Positions 42,200 to 51,468 of a stretch of 64,000 nucleotides of DNA are shown piece by piece. Positions within the stretch are counted from its first letter, which is position 1. Each line of letters starts with the position of its first letter. The DNA is from DASXHY01 sp035552155 (GTDB lineage: Bacteria; Verrucomicrobiota; Verrucomicrobiia; Limisphaerales; DASXHY01), in NCBI GenBank assembly GCA_035552155.1, contig DASZLX010000050.1, positions 62,001 through 126,000 of the forward strand, given 5' to 3'. The notes beneath the pieces are model-generated. The model worked only from the letters and a program-made list of their open reading frames with translations, had not been told where the DNA came from and made no database searches. The translations under genes and the position numbers were made by a program.

Positions 42200-43357
42200 T
42201 TATTCCAAATGAGTGTGGAAGGATTGGGCTATCCTCTGCAACGAAACTTCCTGGCAAAAATCGAGTCGCTTTTGGTCGCCACTCTGGCGGGGCGATTTGT
42301 CCCGGGTTTCCCGGCGGCGCTGTATTTCCTGCATCAATAAATCAATCAATACATCCACTTTAAATTTCGGCGTCGTAATCATCAAAGGGAATGTTTCGGC
42401 GTAATGTTCCAGGTCATATCCCACCACGGTGCAACCGGCGCAAATTGCTTCCGCGATCACGGAGCCCCAGCTTTCGAAATGGCTTGGCATCACGAACACT
42501 CCGCTCGACTTCAACAATCGAAACTTCTCTTCTTCCGAAACGATCCCGGCAAAATGGCACTGAGCTAATTGAGGTTTCAACACGTCGAGTCTTCCTACCA
42601 GGCAAACCTTCAAATCTTGGATGCGTTCCTGCAAAGCCTTGATGGCAGCCACCAGGTCGGGGATTCCCTTTTGCGGGTGATTTCTTCCAATCCAGATCAA
42701 ATCATATATTTGGGGTTGGTCCGGAATATTATTTAATACAGTCAAATCGGCGCCGGCGGACAGGAAAGCCACTTCATTGGGACGATACCCGTCTTTCAAG
42801 AAGGTATTTCTCATGCCGCTTACGACATAAAGCAGTTTCTTGTTCTTTACCCTGCGAAAAAGCCAGTGTGTTATCTTAAAACTCAGCCAAAAGTGCAGGG
42901 AAGTTATCCGGGAAGCGGTCACGTCGGGGCGGGATTTGAAGATAATTTGACTTAAACTCGGCGGCAACATGTGACAAATCATCACCTTCTTTTTCGCCCT
43001 GCAGAACAACATCGGCAGCACGTCGTACCAATAATCGGAGGTGGCATAAACCACATCCTGGGGCTCGCAGTGACGCCTTAACTGCCCGATGGTTCTGAAA
43101 CAGCGAACTGCATAATTTGAAAATAAGCGGGCCTTTCCCACCAATCCCGCATCGCTCAAATTGTGCTTCTTTGAAGTGGAAATAAATCCGCGGTGCAGAT
43201 TCCTCTGCCGGAGATGCGGTTCCAGGGAATTAGCTCCCAGAAAACGGACGTCCCTTTTCGTGCCGAGCAATTCCGCAGCCATTGCGAACGCATGCATGTC
43301 CCCCCCGCCCAGGCCGGAAGAAAAATGCCCGTTCAAGATAAAGAAAATTTTATTCAT
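42200..43357 (-). CDS. GT4-like glycosyltransferase
   Basis: The 385-residue GT-B enzyme is the only minus-strand gene in the 37.7-50.5 kb polysaccharide stretch. The N-terminal domain starts IFFILNGHFSSGLGGGD; the C-terminal half has DLIWIGRNHPQKGIPDLVAA and the nucleotide-sugar motif FVMPSHFESWGSVIAEAI (E-x7-E). These features fit Glycos_transf_1 enzymes of LPS or capsule synthesis. Its inverse orientation creates a 199-nt divergent promoter region with the epimerase gene at 43557. Confidence 0.85.
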   Translation of the reverse strand: MNKIFFILNGHFSSGLGGGDMHAFAMAAELLGTKRDVRFLGANSLEPHLRQRNLHRGFISTSKKHNLSDAGLVGKARLFSNYAVRCFRTIGQLRRHCEPQDVVYATSDYWYDVLPMLFCRAKKKVMICHMLPPSLSQIIFKSRPDVTASRITSLHFWLSFKITHWLFRRVKNKKLLYVVSGMRNTFLKDGYRPNEVAFLSAGADLTVLNNIPDQPQIYDLIWIGRNHPQKGIPDLVAAIKALQERIQDLKVCLVGRLDVLKPQLAQCHFAGIVSEEEKFRLLKSSGVFVMPSHFESWGSVIAEAICAGCTVVGYDLEHYAETFPLMITTPKFKVDVLIDLLMQEIQRRRETRDKSPRQSGDQKRLDFCQEVSLQRIAQSFHTHLE

Positions 43358-43556
43358 GCCAAAGGCATTGTCCTTCTCCGCGCGGAGAGTCAGGATGCGT
43401 CCTCGCCGCCCGGTTGGGAGGGTTTTTCGCGCGCGTCCTCATTTGATTTCGAGCGGCGTGCTGGCATTTCGCAATACTTTGATTCAAATCTTTATGCGGG
43501 TGGCCGCGCCTAATGCTTGCCAAAAACGCTGCAACTCGTCAACTTTCCCGCCCTGT

Positions 43557-44531
43557 ATGAGACGAGTTTTTGTTACCGGCGCAGCCGGATTTATTGGCAG
43601 TTCCCTGACCGATCGTTTATTGCACCAGGGCGTGCCGGTGGTTGGCTGGGACAATTTTTCCACCGGGCAGGAGCAATTTATCGTTGCCGCCCAACAAAAT
43701 CCAAATTTCACGTTAATCCGCGGTGACAACCTCGATCTCCCCGCGCTGACCAAGGCCATGGCCGGCTGCGACACGGTGTTTCACCTGGCGGCAAACGCGG
43801 ATGTGCGCTTCGGACTGGAGCATCCGTCGAAGGATTTGCAGCAAAACACGGTGGCCACTTTCAACGTGCTGGAAGCCATGCGCGCCAATGGCGTGAAAAC
43901 AATCGCCTTTTCCTCCACCGGTTCGGTTTATGGCGAGGCGGAAATTATTCCCACGCCGGAAAATCATCCGTTCCCCGTCCAGACTTCGCTCTACGCGGCG
44001 TCCAAGCTCGCCGGCGAGGGAATGATCCACGCGTATTGCGAGGGCTATAAGTTTGAGGGCTATGTTTTTCGTTTTGTTTCGATCCTGGGCGAGCGTTACA
44101 CCCATGGGCATGTGCTCGATTTTTACAGGCAATTGCTCGACCACCCGGATTACTTGAAAGTCCTGGGTGATGGCTTGCAGCGGAAATCCTATCTTTACGT
44201 GGGCGATTGCCTCAATGCCATGTTGCACGTGATGAACGCGGGCAAGGCGAAGGAAGCCCGGCATCACGTGGAAACTTACAATCTCGGCACGGACGAATTT
44301 GTCCAGGTGAACGATTCCATTCGGTTCATCTGCGCCGCGCTCAATCTTAAGCCGCGCATCGAATATTCCGGCGGCAGCCGCGGTTGGGTGGGCGATAACC
44401 CGTTTATTTTCCTCGAGACGAAAAAAATCCAGGCCACCGGCTGGAAACCGGCGCTGACGATTGAGCAGGGAATTATTCGCACACTGAAGTGGCTGGAACA
44501 AAACCAGTGGGTTTTCCAAGCGCGCACATGA
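43557..44531 (+). CDS. NAD-dependent nucleotide-sugar epimerase/dehydratase
   Basis: The 324-residue extended SDR protein starts at ATG 43557; an earlier in-frame frame from 43161 runs over the divergent gene and is rejected. It has VFVTGAAGFIGSSLTDRLL (NAD-binding), the FHLAANADVRFG loop, Ser in SSTGSVYGEA and the catalytic pair in YAASK. This matches UDP-glucose/UDP-GlcNAc 4-epimerase-like enzymes. The stop overlaps the next ATG (ATGA), starting a run of polysaccharide genes. The precise sugar is unknown. Confidence 0.86.
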   Translation: MRRVFVTGAAGFIGSSLTDRLLHQGVPVVGWDNFSTGQEQFIVAAQQNPNFTLIRGDNLDLPALTKAMAGCDTVFHLAANADVRFGLEHPSKDLQQNTVATFNVLEAMRANGVKTIAFSSTGSVYGEAEIIPTPENHPFPVQTSLYAASKLAGEGMIHAYCEGYKFEGYVFRFVSILGERYTHGHVLDFYRQLLDHPDYLKVLGDGLQRKSYLYVGDCLNAMLHVMNAGKAKEARHHVETYNLGTDEFVQVNDSIRFICAALNLKPRIEYSGGSRGWVGDNPFIFLETKKIQATGWKPALTIEQGIIRTLKWLEQNQWVFQART

Positions 44532-45799
44532 ACGTCACCGTTATCGGCCTTTGGCATCTCGGCAGCGTTACCGCGGCATGTTGCGCGAAGCATTTCGGGG
44601 TCATCGGATTGGACTTCGACTCCGCCAATGTGGGGAATTTAAATTCAGGGCGAGCCCCGCTGTTCGAGCCCGGGCTGGAAGCATTACTGAAAGAGGGAAT
44701 CGCAAAGGGAACCCTGTCCTTCACGACCGATCCGAAAATTGCCTGCGCCAGGGCGGACGTGCTCTGGGTGGCCTACGACACGCCGGTCAATGAGAACGAC
44801 GAGTCCGACGTGCCGTTCGTCCTGGATAATCTGCGCCGGGCGCTGGCGGATTTGCCGGAGGGCGCGCTGGTATTGATTTCAGCGCAATTGCCGGTGGGAA
44901 CCTGCGCGCAATTAGAAAAGGAATTTCCGAAATTTCACTTTGCCTGCTCGCCGGAAAACCTGCGGCTCGGAAAGGCGCTCGATTCCTTTGAGAAAGCTGA
45001 GCGTGTCATTGTCGGCATCCGCGATGAATCCAAAAAAGCGTTGCTGGAAAAATTGTTCGCGCCGTTCACGTCGCAAGTTCTCTTCATGCGCACGGAATCG
45101 GCGGAAATGGTGAAGCATGCGCTAAATTCTTTCTTGGCCCTATCGATCACGTTCATCAACGAAATCGCGCGACTTTGCGAACCGGTCGGCGCCGACGCGA
45201 AGGAGGTCGCGCTCGGCCTTAAGAGCGAGCCGCGCATCGGACCTCGGGCTTACCTGGGGCCGGGGGGACCGTTCGCGGGCGGCACTCTGGCGCGCGATGT
45301 GGTCACGCTCACAAAACTGGCGCAGGAGAAAGGTGAGACCATTTCCGTGATTCCCGCCATCAAGCAGAGCAATGATTTGCATCGCGGGTGGGCTTTTCGC
45401 CGGTTGCAGGCGCGTCTCGGCGATTTGCGCGGCAAAATAATTGCGGTGCTGGGACTGACGTACACCATCAACACGGACACGCTGCGGCGCAGCGCGGCGG
45501 TTGAGCTTTGCCAGAAACTTTTGGCCGCTGGCGCGCGTGTGAGCGCGTTTGATCCCGCGGTTAAAAGTTTGCCGCCGGAATTAAGCAGGGTTTCGCTCGC
45601 GAGCGATGTGGCGGCGGCCGCACAGGGCGCGGAAGCGGCGGTCGTCTGCACGGAATGGCCGCAATTTCGGCAGGCGGATTGGGCGAAGATTATTTCACGG
45701 ATGCGCCAGCCAGTGATTGTGGATGCGAATGGATTTCTGGAAAAGGAATTGAAAAGCGTCGCCGATGTTGAGCATCTTTCGGTCGGTCGCGCACGATGA
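44528..45799 (+). CDS. Nucleotide-sugar dehydrogenase family protein lacking the catalytic Cys
   Basis: The 423-residue product has the UDP-glucose/GDP-mannose dehydrogenase three-domain layout: NAD-binding VTVIGLWHLGSVTAACCA, the substrate segment VKHALNSFLALSITFINEIA with its conserved Lys and Asn, and a C-terminal domain (IIAVLGLTYTINTDTLRRSA). The usual active-site segment GFGGSCFPKD is replaced by PFAGGTLARD, with Thr253 where the nucleophilic Cys is expected. The family's oxidation to a uronic acid needs that Cys, so it may do a partial or different reaction. The reading frame is otherwise intact. It is coupled to the genes on either side. Confidence 0.8.
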   Translation: MNVTVIGLWHLGSVTAACCAKHFGVIGLDFDSANVGNLNSGRAPLFEPGLEALLKEGIAKGTLSFTTDPKIACARADVLWVAYDTPVNENDESDVPFVLDNLRRALADLPEGALVLISAQLPVGTCAQLEKEFPKFHFACSPENLRLGKALDSFEKAERVIVGIRDESKKALLEKLFAPFTSQVLFMRTESAEMVKHALNSFLALSITFINEIARLCEPVGADAKEVALGLKSEPRIGPRAYLGPGGPFAGGTLARDVVTLTKLAQEKGETISVIPAIKQSNDLHRGWAFRRLQARLGDLRGKIIAVLGLTYTINTDTLRRSAAVELCQKLLAAGARVSAFDPAVKSLPPELSRVSLASDVAAAAQGAEAAVVCTEWPQFRQADWAKIISRMRQPVIVDANGFLEKELKSVADVEHLSVGRAR

Positions 45800-45821
45800 A
45801 GAGGCCAGCTCCCGCGCCACT

Positions 45822-46685
45822 ATGAAACTTAAAAATCTCAACACGCTTATTACCGGCGGCAGCCAGGGCCTGGGCAAGGTGATTGCCGAACATTTTTTGC
45901 GTGAAGGCGCCAACGTGGCGTTTTGCGCGCGGAACGAAAAGGAATTGTTCGCCACTCGCGATGAATTGGCCGGGAAATTTCCGTCCCAAAAAGTCACGGC
46001 GAAAACCTGCGATGTTTCGAAGGAAACGGAAGTGAACGCTCTGGTTTCTTTTGCCATCAAAGAATTGGGTTCGTTGCAGGCGCTGGTGTTGAACGCCGGC
46101 ATCTACGGCCCCATGGGCGCAACGGAAGAAGTTTCTCTCGACGAATGGCGCCGCGCGATGGACATCAATCTTTATGGCGTATTGCTTCCGTGCCGCGCCG
46201 TGATTCCGCATTTAAAAAAAGCAGGACGCGGGAAAATTGTCGTGCTGAGTGGCGGAGGCGCCACGAATCCGTTGCCAAATATCAGCTCCTACGCCGCCTC
46301 GAAGGCTGCCGTGGTGCGCTTGATGGAAACGCTGGCGGAGGAATTAAAACCTTTTCGTGTAGATGTGAATGCCATCGCGCCCGGCGCTCTCGCCACCCGG
46401 CTCGTGGATGAAGTGCTGGCGGCCGGACCGGAAAAAGTGGGCGCGGCGTTTTACGAGAAGAACAGGCAGTGGAAGGAAAAAGGCGCCACCCCTCCCGAGT
46501 TCGGCGCAAATCTGGCCGTCTATCTGGCCAGCGCGCAAAGTGACGGCATCACCGGCAAGCTCATCAGCGCGCAATGGGATCCCTGGGAAAAGCTGCACGA
46601 GTTCAAGGCCGATCTGAACAGCGACATTTACGCGCTACGGCGCATTGTGCCGAAAGATCGCGGCAAAAACTGGGGAGACAAATGA
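45822..46685 (+). CDS. Short-chain dehydrogenase/reductase
   Basis: The 287-residue classical SDR has the cofactor motif LITGGSQGLGKVIAEHF (TGxxxGxG), NAGIYGPMG, a Ser in the VVLSGGGATN region and the catalytic YAASK. The C-terminal 60 residues extend the core (WDPWEKLHEFKADLNSDIYA). Such enzymes often reduce or oxidise nucleotide sugars in heptose pathways. The ATG at 45822 follows the previous stop by 22 nt; its stop overlaps the next ATG. Substrate unknown. Confidence 0.85.
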   Translation: MKLKNLNTLITGGSQGLGKVIAEHFLREGANVAFCARNEKELFATRDELAGKFPSQKVTAKTCDVSKETEVNALVSFAIKELGSLQALVLNAGIYGPMGATEEVSLDEWRRAMDINLYGVLLPCRAVIPHLKKAGRGKIVVLSGGGATNPLPNISSYAASKAAVVRLMETLAEELKPFRVDVNAIAPGALATRLVDEVLAAGPEKVGAAFYEKNRQWKEKGATPPEFGANLAVYLASAQSDGITGKLISAQWDPWEKLHEFKADLNSDIYALRRIVPKDRGKNWGDK

Positions 46686-47662
46686 ATTACGCAATTGTTG
46701 GCTGCGGGTTGATTGGGAAAAAACGGCTGGCGGGGTTGCCTGCCGGCTCAAAACTGGCCGTGGCCTGCGACACCAATTTATCCCGCGCGGAGGAGCTAGT
46801 TAAAATCGCACAGGCCGGTCGCGCGATGGCGGATTTCAAGCAGACCGTCGCTGAACCGCAGGTGGACGCCGTGATTGTGGCCACGATTAATTCCGCGCTC
46901 GCGGAAGTTTCCGCCGCCGCGATTCGCGCGGGCAAGCACGTGATTGTGGAAAAACCCGCCGGCATTTCCGTGCAACAAATTGACGAACTGATCGCGCTGG
47001 AGAAAAAACACGGCGTCTGCGTGCGCGTGGGATTCAATCATCGCTATCATCCCTCGTTCAGCAAGGCGCGCGAGATTTTTGCGTCGGGCGTGATGGGCGA
47101 GATGATGTTCATTCGCGGGCGCTACGGCCATGGCGGGCGCATCGGTTACGACAAGGAATGGCGCGCGGACCCAAAACTTTCCGGCGGCGGCGAATTGATC
47201 GACCAGGGAATCCATTTGATTGATCTCGCGGGATGGTTCCTTGGCGAGTTCAAAAAGGTCGATGGCCACGCAACCACTTACTTTTGGGACATGCCGGTGG
47301 ATGACAATGCGTTTCTTAGCCTCCAAACCGCGAAGGGCCAGACCGCGTGGCTGCACGTCAGTTGCACGGAATGGAAGAATCTTTTTTCGTTCGAGATTTA
47401 CGGGCGCCACACCAAGCTGCACATCGAAGGTCTCGGGGGGAGCTATGGAATGGAAAAGCTTTATCATCATCAGATGAAGCCCGAAATGGGCATTCCGGAC
47501 ACCAAAGTCTACGAATTTCCGGGCCCGGATGAATCGTGGAAAATCGAAATGACCAAATTCGAGGAAGATGTTCAAAAGAAGCAAACACCGGATGCGGGGT
47601 TAAAAGAAGCGAAAGCGGCGTTGGAGGTCGTGGAAAAAATTTATAAAAAGAGCGGTTTCTGA
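46682..47662 (+). CDS. Gfo/Idh/MocA family oxidoreductase
   Basis: The 326-residue NAD(P)-dependent oxidoreductase has AIVGCGLIGKKRLAGL (Rossmann), the KPAG motif as GKHVIVEKPAGISVQQ (catalytic-site Lys), and RVGFNHRYHPSFSKAREI. The C-terminal domain has GGELIDQGIHLIDLAGWFLG with the conserved Asp-x3-His-x3-Asp pattern. These enzymes commonly act on nucleotide sugars or inositols. It is translationally coupled (ATGA) to the SDR, so both probably act in one sugar modification. Confidence 0.87.
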   Translation: MNYAIVGCGLIGKKRLAGLPAGSKLAVACDTNLSRAEELVKIAQAGRAMADFKQTVAEPQVDAVIVATINSALAEVSAAAIRAGKHVIVEKPAGISVQQIDELIALEKKHGVCVRVGFNHRYHPSFSKAREIFASGVMGEMMFIRGRYGHGGRIGYDKEWRADPKLSGGGELIDQGIHLIDLAGWFLGEFKKVDGHATTYFWDMPVDDNAFLSLQTAKGQTAWLHVSCTEWKNLFSFEIYGRHTKLHIEGLGGSYGMEKLYHHQMKPEMGIPDTKVYEFPGPDESWKIEMTKFEEDVQKKQTPDAGLKEAKAALEVVEKIYKKSGF

Positions 47663-47720
47663 AATTTGTTGGTGCTTTTTGGCTTTCCCGGATTCAGCTT
47701 TCCGCTTTTCATATGGCCCA

Positions 47721-48701
47721 ATGATTATCGCGCGTTCACCTCTTCGCATCACGCTGGGCGGCGGCGGGACGGATTTGCCCTCCTATTACGAAAAGTTCGG
47801 CGGCTTCCTCATGGCGGCGGCCATCGATAAATACGTTTACATCACCCTGCACGACACCTTCGTGACGGACCTGATCGTGAAATATTCGGAACTCGAACGC
47901 GTGGCCCAGGCGCGCGACTTGAAACACCCGATCATTCGCGAGGCTTTCGACCTGGTGGGGGTATCCGGCAAGTCGCTGGAATTGAGTTCGATGGCGGACA
48001 TCCCGGCCGGCACGGGCCTCGGTTCGTCCGGGAGTTTCACCACGGCGCTGCTCAAAGCGCTGCACGCGCACACGCGAAACCTAGTTCACCCCGCCGAACT
48101 CGCCGCGCAGGCGTGCGAGATTGAATTGGGGCGCCTCAAGGAGCCCATTGGCAAACAGGATCAGTACATCGCGGCTTACGGCGGCATCACGTGCTTCAAG
48201 TTTTTGGAAAATGGGAAGGTGGAAGCGTGGCCGTTGAAAATTTCGGCCGAAACACGGGATAACCTGGAGGATAATTTGCTTTTGTTTTTCACCGGTTACT
48301 CGCGCAGCGCCTCGGCGATTTTGAAGGAGCAGGACCAGAAATCGAAATCCGACGACAAGGGGATGATCGAAAATTTGCATTTTGTGAAGGACCTTGGGCT
48401 CCAGAGCCAGAAAGCGCTGGAGAGCGGAAACCTGCCGGAATTTGCCCGGCTGATGGATGTCCACTGGCAGCGGAAGAAGCAGCGCAGCGGCGGCATGAGC
48501 AATCCGAAAATTAATGAGTGGTACGACCTCGCCATGGCCAACGGCGCGCTGGGCGGAAAACTCATCGGCGCCGGCGGCGGGGGGTTCCTGATGTTTTACG
48601 GCGAGGAAAAAACGAGATTGCGCCGCACCATGACCAGCGCCGGCCTGCAGGAAGTGCGGTTCCGTTTCGATTTCGAGGGCACAAAGCTGCTCATCTCGTG
48701 A
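47721..48701 (+). CDS. hddA: GHMP kinase, HddA-like heptose 7-phosphate kinase
   Basis: The 326-residue GHMP kinase begins IIARSPLRITLGGGGTDLPS, which matches HddA-type kinases. The GHMP ATP loop is DIPAGTGLGSSGSFTTALL, and the C-terminal motif is KLIGAGGGGFLMFY. HddA phosphorylates D-glycero-D-manno-heptose 7-phosphate on the way to GDP-heptose for S-layer or capsule glycans. A relative acting on another sugar (for example fucose or galactose) is possible. The HddC-like gene next door, joined by a GTGA overlap, supports the heptose role. The ATG at 47721 is preferred because upstream residues do not match the family. Confidence 0.82.
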   Translation: MIIARSPLRITLGGGGTDLPSYYEKFGGFLMAAAIDKYVYITLHDTFVTDLIVKYSELERVAQARDLKHPIIREAFDLVGVSGKSLELSSMADIPAGTGLGSSGSFTTALLKALHAHTRNLVHPAELAAQACEIELGRLKEPIGKQDQYIAAYGGITCFKFLENGKVEAWPLKISAETRDNLEDNLLLFFTGYSRSASAILKEQDQKSKSDDKGMIENLHFVKDLGLQSQKALESGNLPEFARLMDVHWQRKKQRSGGMSNPKINEWYDLAMANGALGGKLIGAGGGGFLMFYGEEKTRLRRTMTSAGLQEVRFRFDFEGTKLLIS

Positions 48702-49417
48702 GCGCGCCGCTGGAACTTCCTGTCGCGATTCTCGCGGGCGGCCTCGCCACGCGTCTGCGGCCCATCACGGAAAAAATTCCCAAATCGCTGGTGCCGGTGA
48801 TGGGAAAGCCCTTCCTGGCGCATCAATTGGAGTTGCTCCGGTCGCGCGGAATCCGGCACGCCGTGCTGTGCCTCGGCCATCTTGGCGAAATGATCGAGCG
48901 CGATTTTGGGCGCGAAGCGTTTGGCGTGAAGCTTGATTATTCGTTCGATGGCCCGAAACTCCTTGGCACCGGCGGCGCCATCAAGCGCGCCTTGCCGATG
49001 CTTGGCGGCGAATTTTTCGTCCTCTACGGCGATTCCTATCTGCCCATTGAATACCAGCCCATCGCGGAATTTTTTCGGCGCAGCGGAAAGCTGGGCTGCA
49101 TGACGGTGTATCACAACGAGGGCCGCTACGACACGAGCAACGTGGTTTTTGCCGACGGCGAAATCAAGGTTTACGACAAAAAGGCGAAGCTTCCCGAAAT
49201 GCGCCATATCGATTACGGCCTAAGTCTTTTCAAGGCGGCCGCGTTTGACGGTTATTCGGCGGAGCAACCGTTCGATCTCGCCGACGTGATGGGCCGGCTC
49301 GTGCGCGAAAAGCAACTCGCGGGATATGAAGTTAAGGAGCGATTTTATGAGATGGGTTCGCCGGTAGGTCTCGAAGAATTGGAGCAGTTGCTGCGAGGTA
49401 AAAAGTCCGGAGAGTAA
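48698..49417 (+). CDS. hddC: Sugar-1-phosphate nucleotidyltransferase, HddC-like
   Basis: The 239-residue product starts at GTG 48698, within the hddA stop (GTGA). It has the nucleotide-binding signature VAILAGGLATRLRPITEKIPK, then GKPFLAHQLELLRSRGIRHA, GTGGAIKRALPML and YGDSYLP, as in RmlA/HddC-like enzymes. With HddA, it would make GDP- or another NDP-heptose. Mannose or glucose specificity cannot be excluded. It ends the overlapping gene run from 43557. Confidence 0.85.
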   Translation: MSAPLELPVAILAGGLATRLRPITEKIPKSLVPVMGKPFLAHQLELLRSRGIRHAVLCLGHLGEMIERDFGREAFGVKLDYSFDGPKLLGTGGAIKRALPMLGGEFFVLYGDSYLPIEYQPIAEFFRRSGKLGCMTVYHNEGRYDTSNVVFADGEIKVYDKKAKLPEMRHIDYGLSLFKAAAFDGYSAEQPFDLADVMGRLVREKQLAGYEVKERFYEMGSPVGLEELEQLLRGKKSGE

Positions 49418-49506
49418 CGGTGTCTCCCGAAGCTGTGCTAGATCAGGGGCCGGCGCCTCGCAAAAGTTCGGCTGGTTTTCTCCCGCGCTCAAACTAGACT
49501 GATCCG

Positions 49507-50466
49507 ATGCCTGTCTCGCGGCACAATAACGGTTCCCGCCATCCAATTCGGCTCCCATTGATTTTGGTGGTTGCGTTGTTGCTGGCGGTGATCGGTATCG
49601 GCCTGGTTTTCTCTCGTTCTCGGGCTCATCCTGCCGCACAGCCACCCATTGAAACGGCGAGTCCGACCGCCGTGTCAACGCGGTCGTCGCCCACGCCTGG
49701 GAGTGTCACGGCACATCAATCACAGCAATCCGCGCAGCCGTCTGCCGAACCCGAAACCGAGCGATTGATTTCGACGATGTCCGATAAGTCGGTGTCCCTG
49801 CAACTCCGCCGCCAGGCCGCACGCGCGCTCGCGCGAATCGGCACAGACGAAGCCCTCGCCGCACTCAAGGCCGCACTGGCCGCTGCCAATCCTCCCTATC
49901 TGAAAGCCGCAATTGCGGAAGGATTGGGTGAAAGCCCGAACCCGGCAGCGGGCGATTTGCTTAATGAATTGTTGAACGGCAAGGATGAAACCACCGCGCG
50001 GGCTGCGGCGCGCGGACTGGCGTTGCGCGGCGATGCTGATGCCGCGAACACTCTCGGGAGCGCATTGTTCAACGACCAAACGCCCGAGAGCGTGCGCGAG
50101 GAAGCCGCCCGCTCGCTCGGAGACGTCGATGCTCCTGGCGCCCTGGACCTGCTCACGCGAGCCATCGCGCAAATCCAGGACGACGACGTTCGCGAAAGTG
50201 TTCTGGACGGTTTGGGTCGCCGGCCATTTTCCGAGACTGAACCGTTTTTTCGTAACTATCTCAATTCCTCCGACGTGCCGCCCGATTCCAAGGTCCTCGC
50301 CATCGAAGCCATCACCGACGCAGACGGGGACGTGGGGAAATTTCTTTCAAATTATGCGAACGATCCAAATCCGGATGTGCGCGCCGCGGTGAAATCGGCG
50401 TTGGATTTTCTGAACCCGGGTCCCGCGCCGCAATTCTCCGATACTTCGAAAAGCACGGGAAAATGA
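49507..50466 (+). CDS. HEAT-repeat protein with N-terminal membrane anchor
   Basis: The 319-residue product has one N-terminal span (PLILVVALLLAVIGIGLVFS), a Ser/Thr/Pro/Gln linker of about 50 residues, then about six HEAT/PBS-lyase-type helical repeats (RRQAARALARIGTDEALAAL, REEAARSLGDVDAPGALDLL, DVRAAVKSALDFL). The repeats probably bind another protein outside the inner membrane. The same single-span plus helical layout is seen at 54501-55187. Function unknown. Confidence 0.72.
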   Translation: MPVSRHNNGSRHPIRLPLILVVALLLAVIGIGLVFSRSRAHPAAQPPIETASPTAVSTRSSPTPGSVTAHQSQQSAQPSAEPETERLISTMSDKSVSLQLRRQAARALARIGTDEALAALKAALAAANPPYLKAAIAEGLGESPNPAAGDLLNELLNGKDETTARAAARGLALRGDADAANTLGSALFNDQTPESVREEAARSLGDVDAPGALDLLTRAIAQIQDDDVRESVLDGLGRRPFSETEPFFRNYLNSSDVPPDSKVLAIEAITDADGDVGKFLSNYANDPNPDVRAAVKSALDFLNPGPAPQFSDTSKSTGK

Positions 50467-50477
50467 ATCGCAGGACC

Positions 50478-50495
50478 GCGGAATGAATTCCCCGC
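50478..50495. repeat. GCGGAATGAATTCC-type repeat copy 1
   Basis: GCGGAATGAATTCCCCGC is a near-palindrome between two convergent genes. A closely related copy is at 55232-55247. Confidence 0.5.
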
Positions 50496-50502
50496 TCCAC
50501 TT

Positions 50503-51396
50503 TTAGCCGCGAAGCTCGCGATAATTTTTGTGCACCCCGATGCTGAGACCGGTGAGGCGTTTCACGATCATGGCGACATCCTCCCAAAAATAACTGCGCC
50601 GATAAGAACGGCCGAAGCGGATCAGCGGCGCGCGTGAGGTGTAGGTCCAATTCGCGGCCGCCACGATGTCCCGCATCACCACCGGGTGCGTGCCGGTGAA
50701 TTGTTTGACCTTCTGGTCTTCGTCGTAAAATTGCTGTGGGCGATTATTGATTTCCTGCGCGACCGTCTGGTCATCCTGGGAGAGCTTTAGAAAATTCTCG
50801 CGCTTGACCCTGGCCTGCTGCGGCGCCAGCGCATGTCCGTAATGAAAATATTTACCGCCGGAGCGCTTCACCCACAATTTTTCATTGTCCACGGTGCGAA
50901 ATCCCTGGGCGTCTCCGCGGGACTGGATTTTCGGATCGCGCCGCACCACGCGAACTTCGCGCTGATACCAACCGAAGGAATACGCGTAAGTCCAATAGCT
51001 GCCGTAGAAATGCGTGTAATCCACCAGCAATCCCTGCACCGCCGGATGGTTCAATTCACGTTGCATGGCGGCGCGCACGAGCGGCAGCGTTTCTTCATGC
51101 AGCACTTCATCGCCTTGAATGTAAACGCACCAATCACCGGTGCATTCGCGCAAGGCCAGATTCGTGTGGTGCGACATTGCCAGACCCGAGGTCCGCTGGT
51201 TTTCATCCCATTCCGATTCGATGACGCGAATTTTGGGATCGCCAATTTGACGGACGGCGTCGAGCGTGCCATCGGTTGAGCGCGGCACGTTCACGATCAC
51301 CTCGTCACACAGCGGCAGGATGGATCGGATGGCCGGCACGAAGGGGTAGCCGAGCACAAGGCCGTTTCGGATGAAGGTGAAGCCGCTGATTTTCAT
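50503..51396 (-). CDS. Family 2-like glycosyltransferase
   Basis: The 297-residue product reads as a glycosyltransferase of the GT2 or related clan: KISGFTFIRNGLVLGYPFVP, then IRSILPLCDEVIVNVPRSTD and a QGDEVLHEETLPLVRAAM acidic motif (DxD analogue GDE). Residues WCVYIQGDEVL and WTYAYSFGWYQREVRVVR are typical of the family acting on polysaccharide repeat units. The ATG is at 51396. The sulfotransferase gene ends 72 nt upstream on the same strand, so the two may be cotranscribed. Confidence 0.72.
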   Translation of the reverse strand: MKISGFTFIRNGLVLGYPFVPAIRSILPLCDEVIVNVPRSTDGTLDAVRQIGDPKIRVIESEWDENQRTSGLAMSHHTNLALRECTGDWCVYIQGDEVLHEETLPLVRAAMQRELNHPAVQGLLVDYTHFYGSYWTYAYSFGWYQREVRVVRRDPKIQSRGDAQGFRTVDNEKLWVKRSGGKYFHYGHALAPQQARVKRENFLKLSQDDQTVAQEINNRPQQFYDEDQKVKQFTGTHPVVMRDIVAAANWTYTSRAPLIRFGRSYRRSYFWEDVAMIVKRLTGLSIGVHKNYRELRG

Positions 51397-51468
51397 CTGC
51401 CGGATGTTTGCTTAAACCACGGTGCTCCGCAACAACAACGGGATGGATGGAACGATAGCCGCCGGGAA

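Noticed and set aside
43161..43556. 5' extension of the epimerase gene
   Set aside because: The extension overlaps the divergent glycosyltransferase gene and is Arg/Cys-rich; ATG 43557 opens the Rossmann motif directly.
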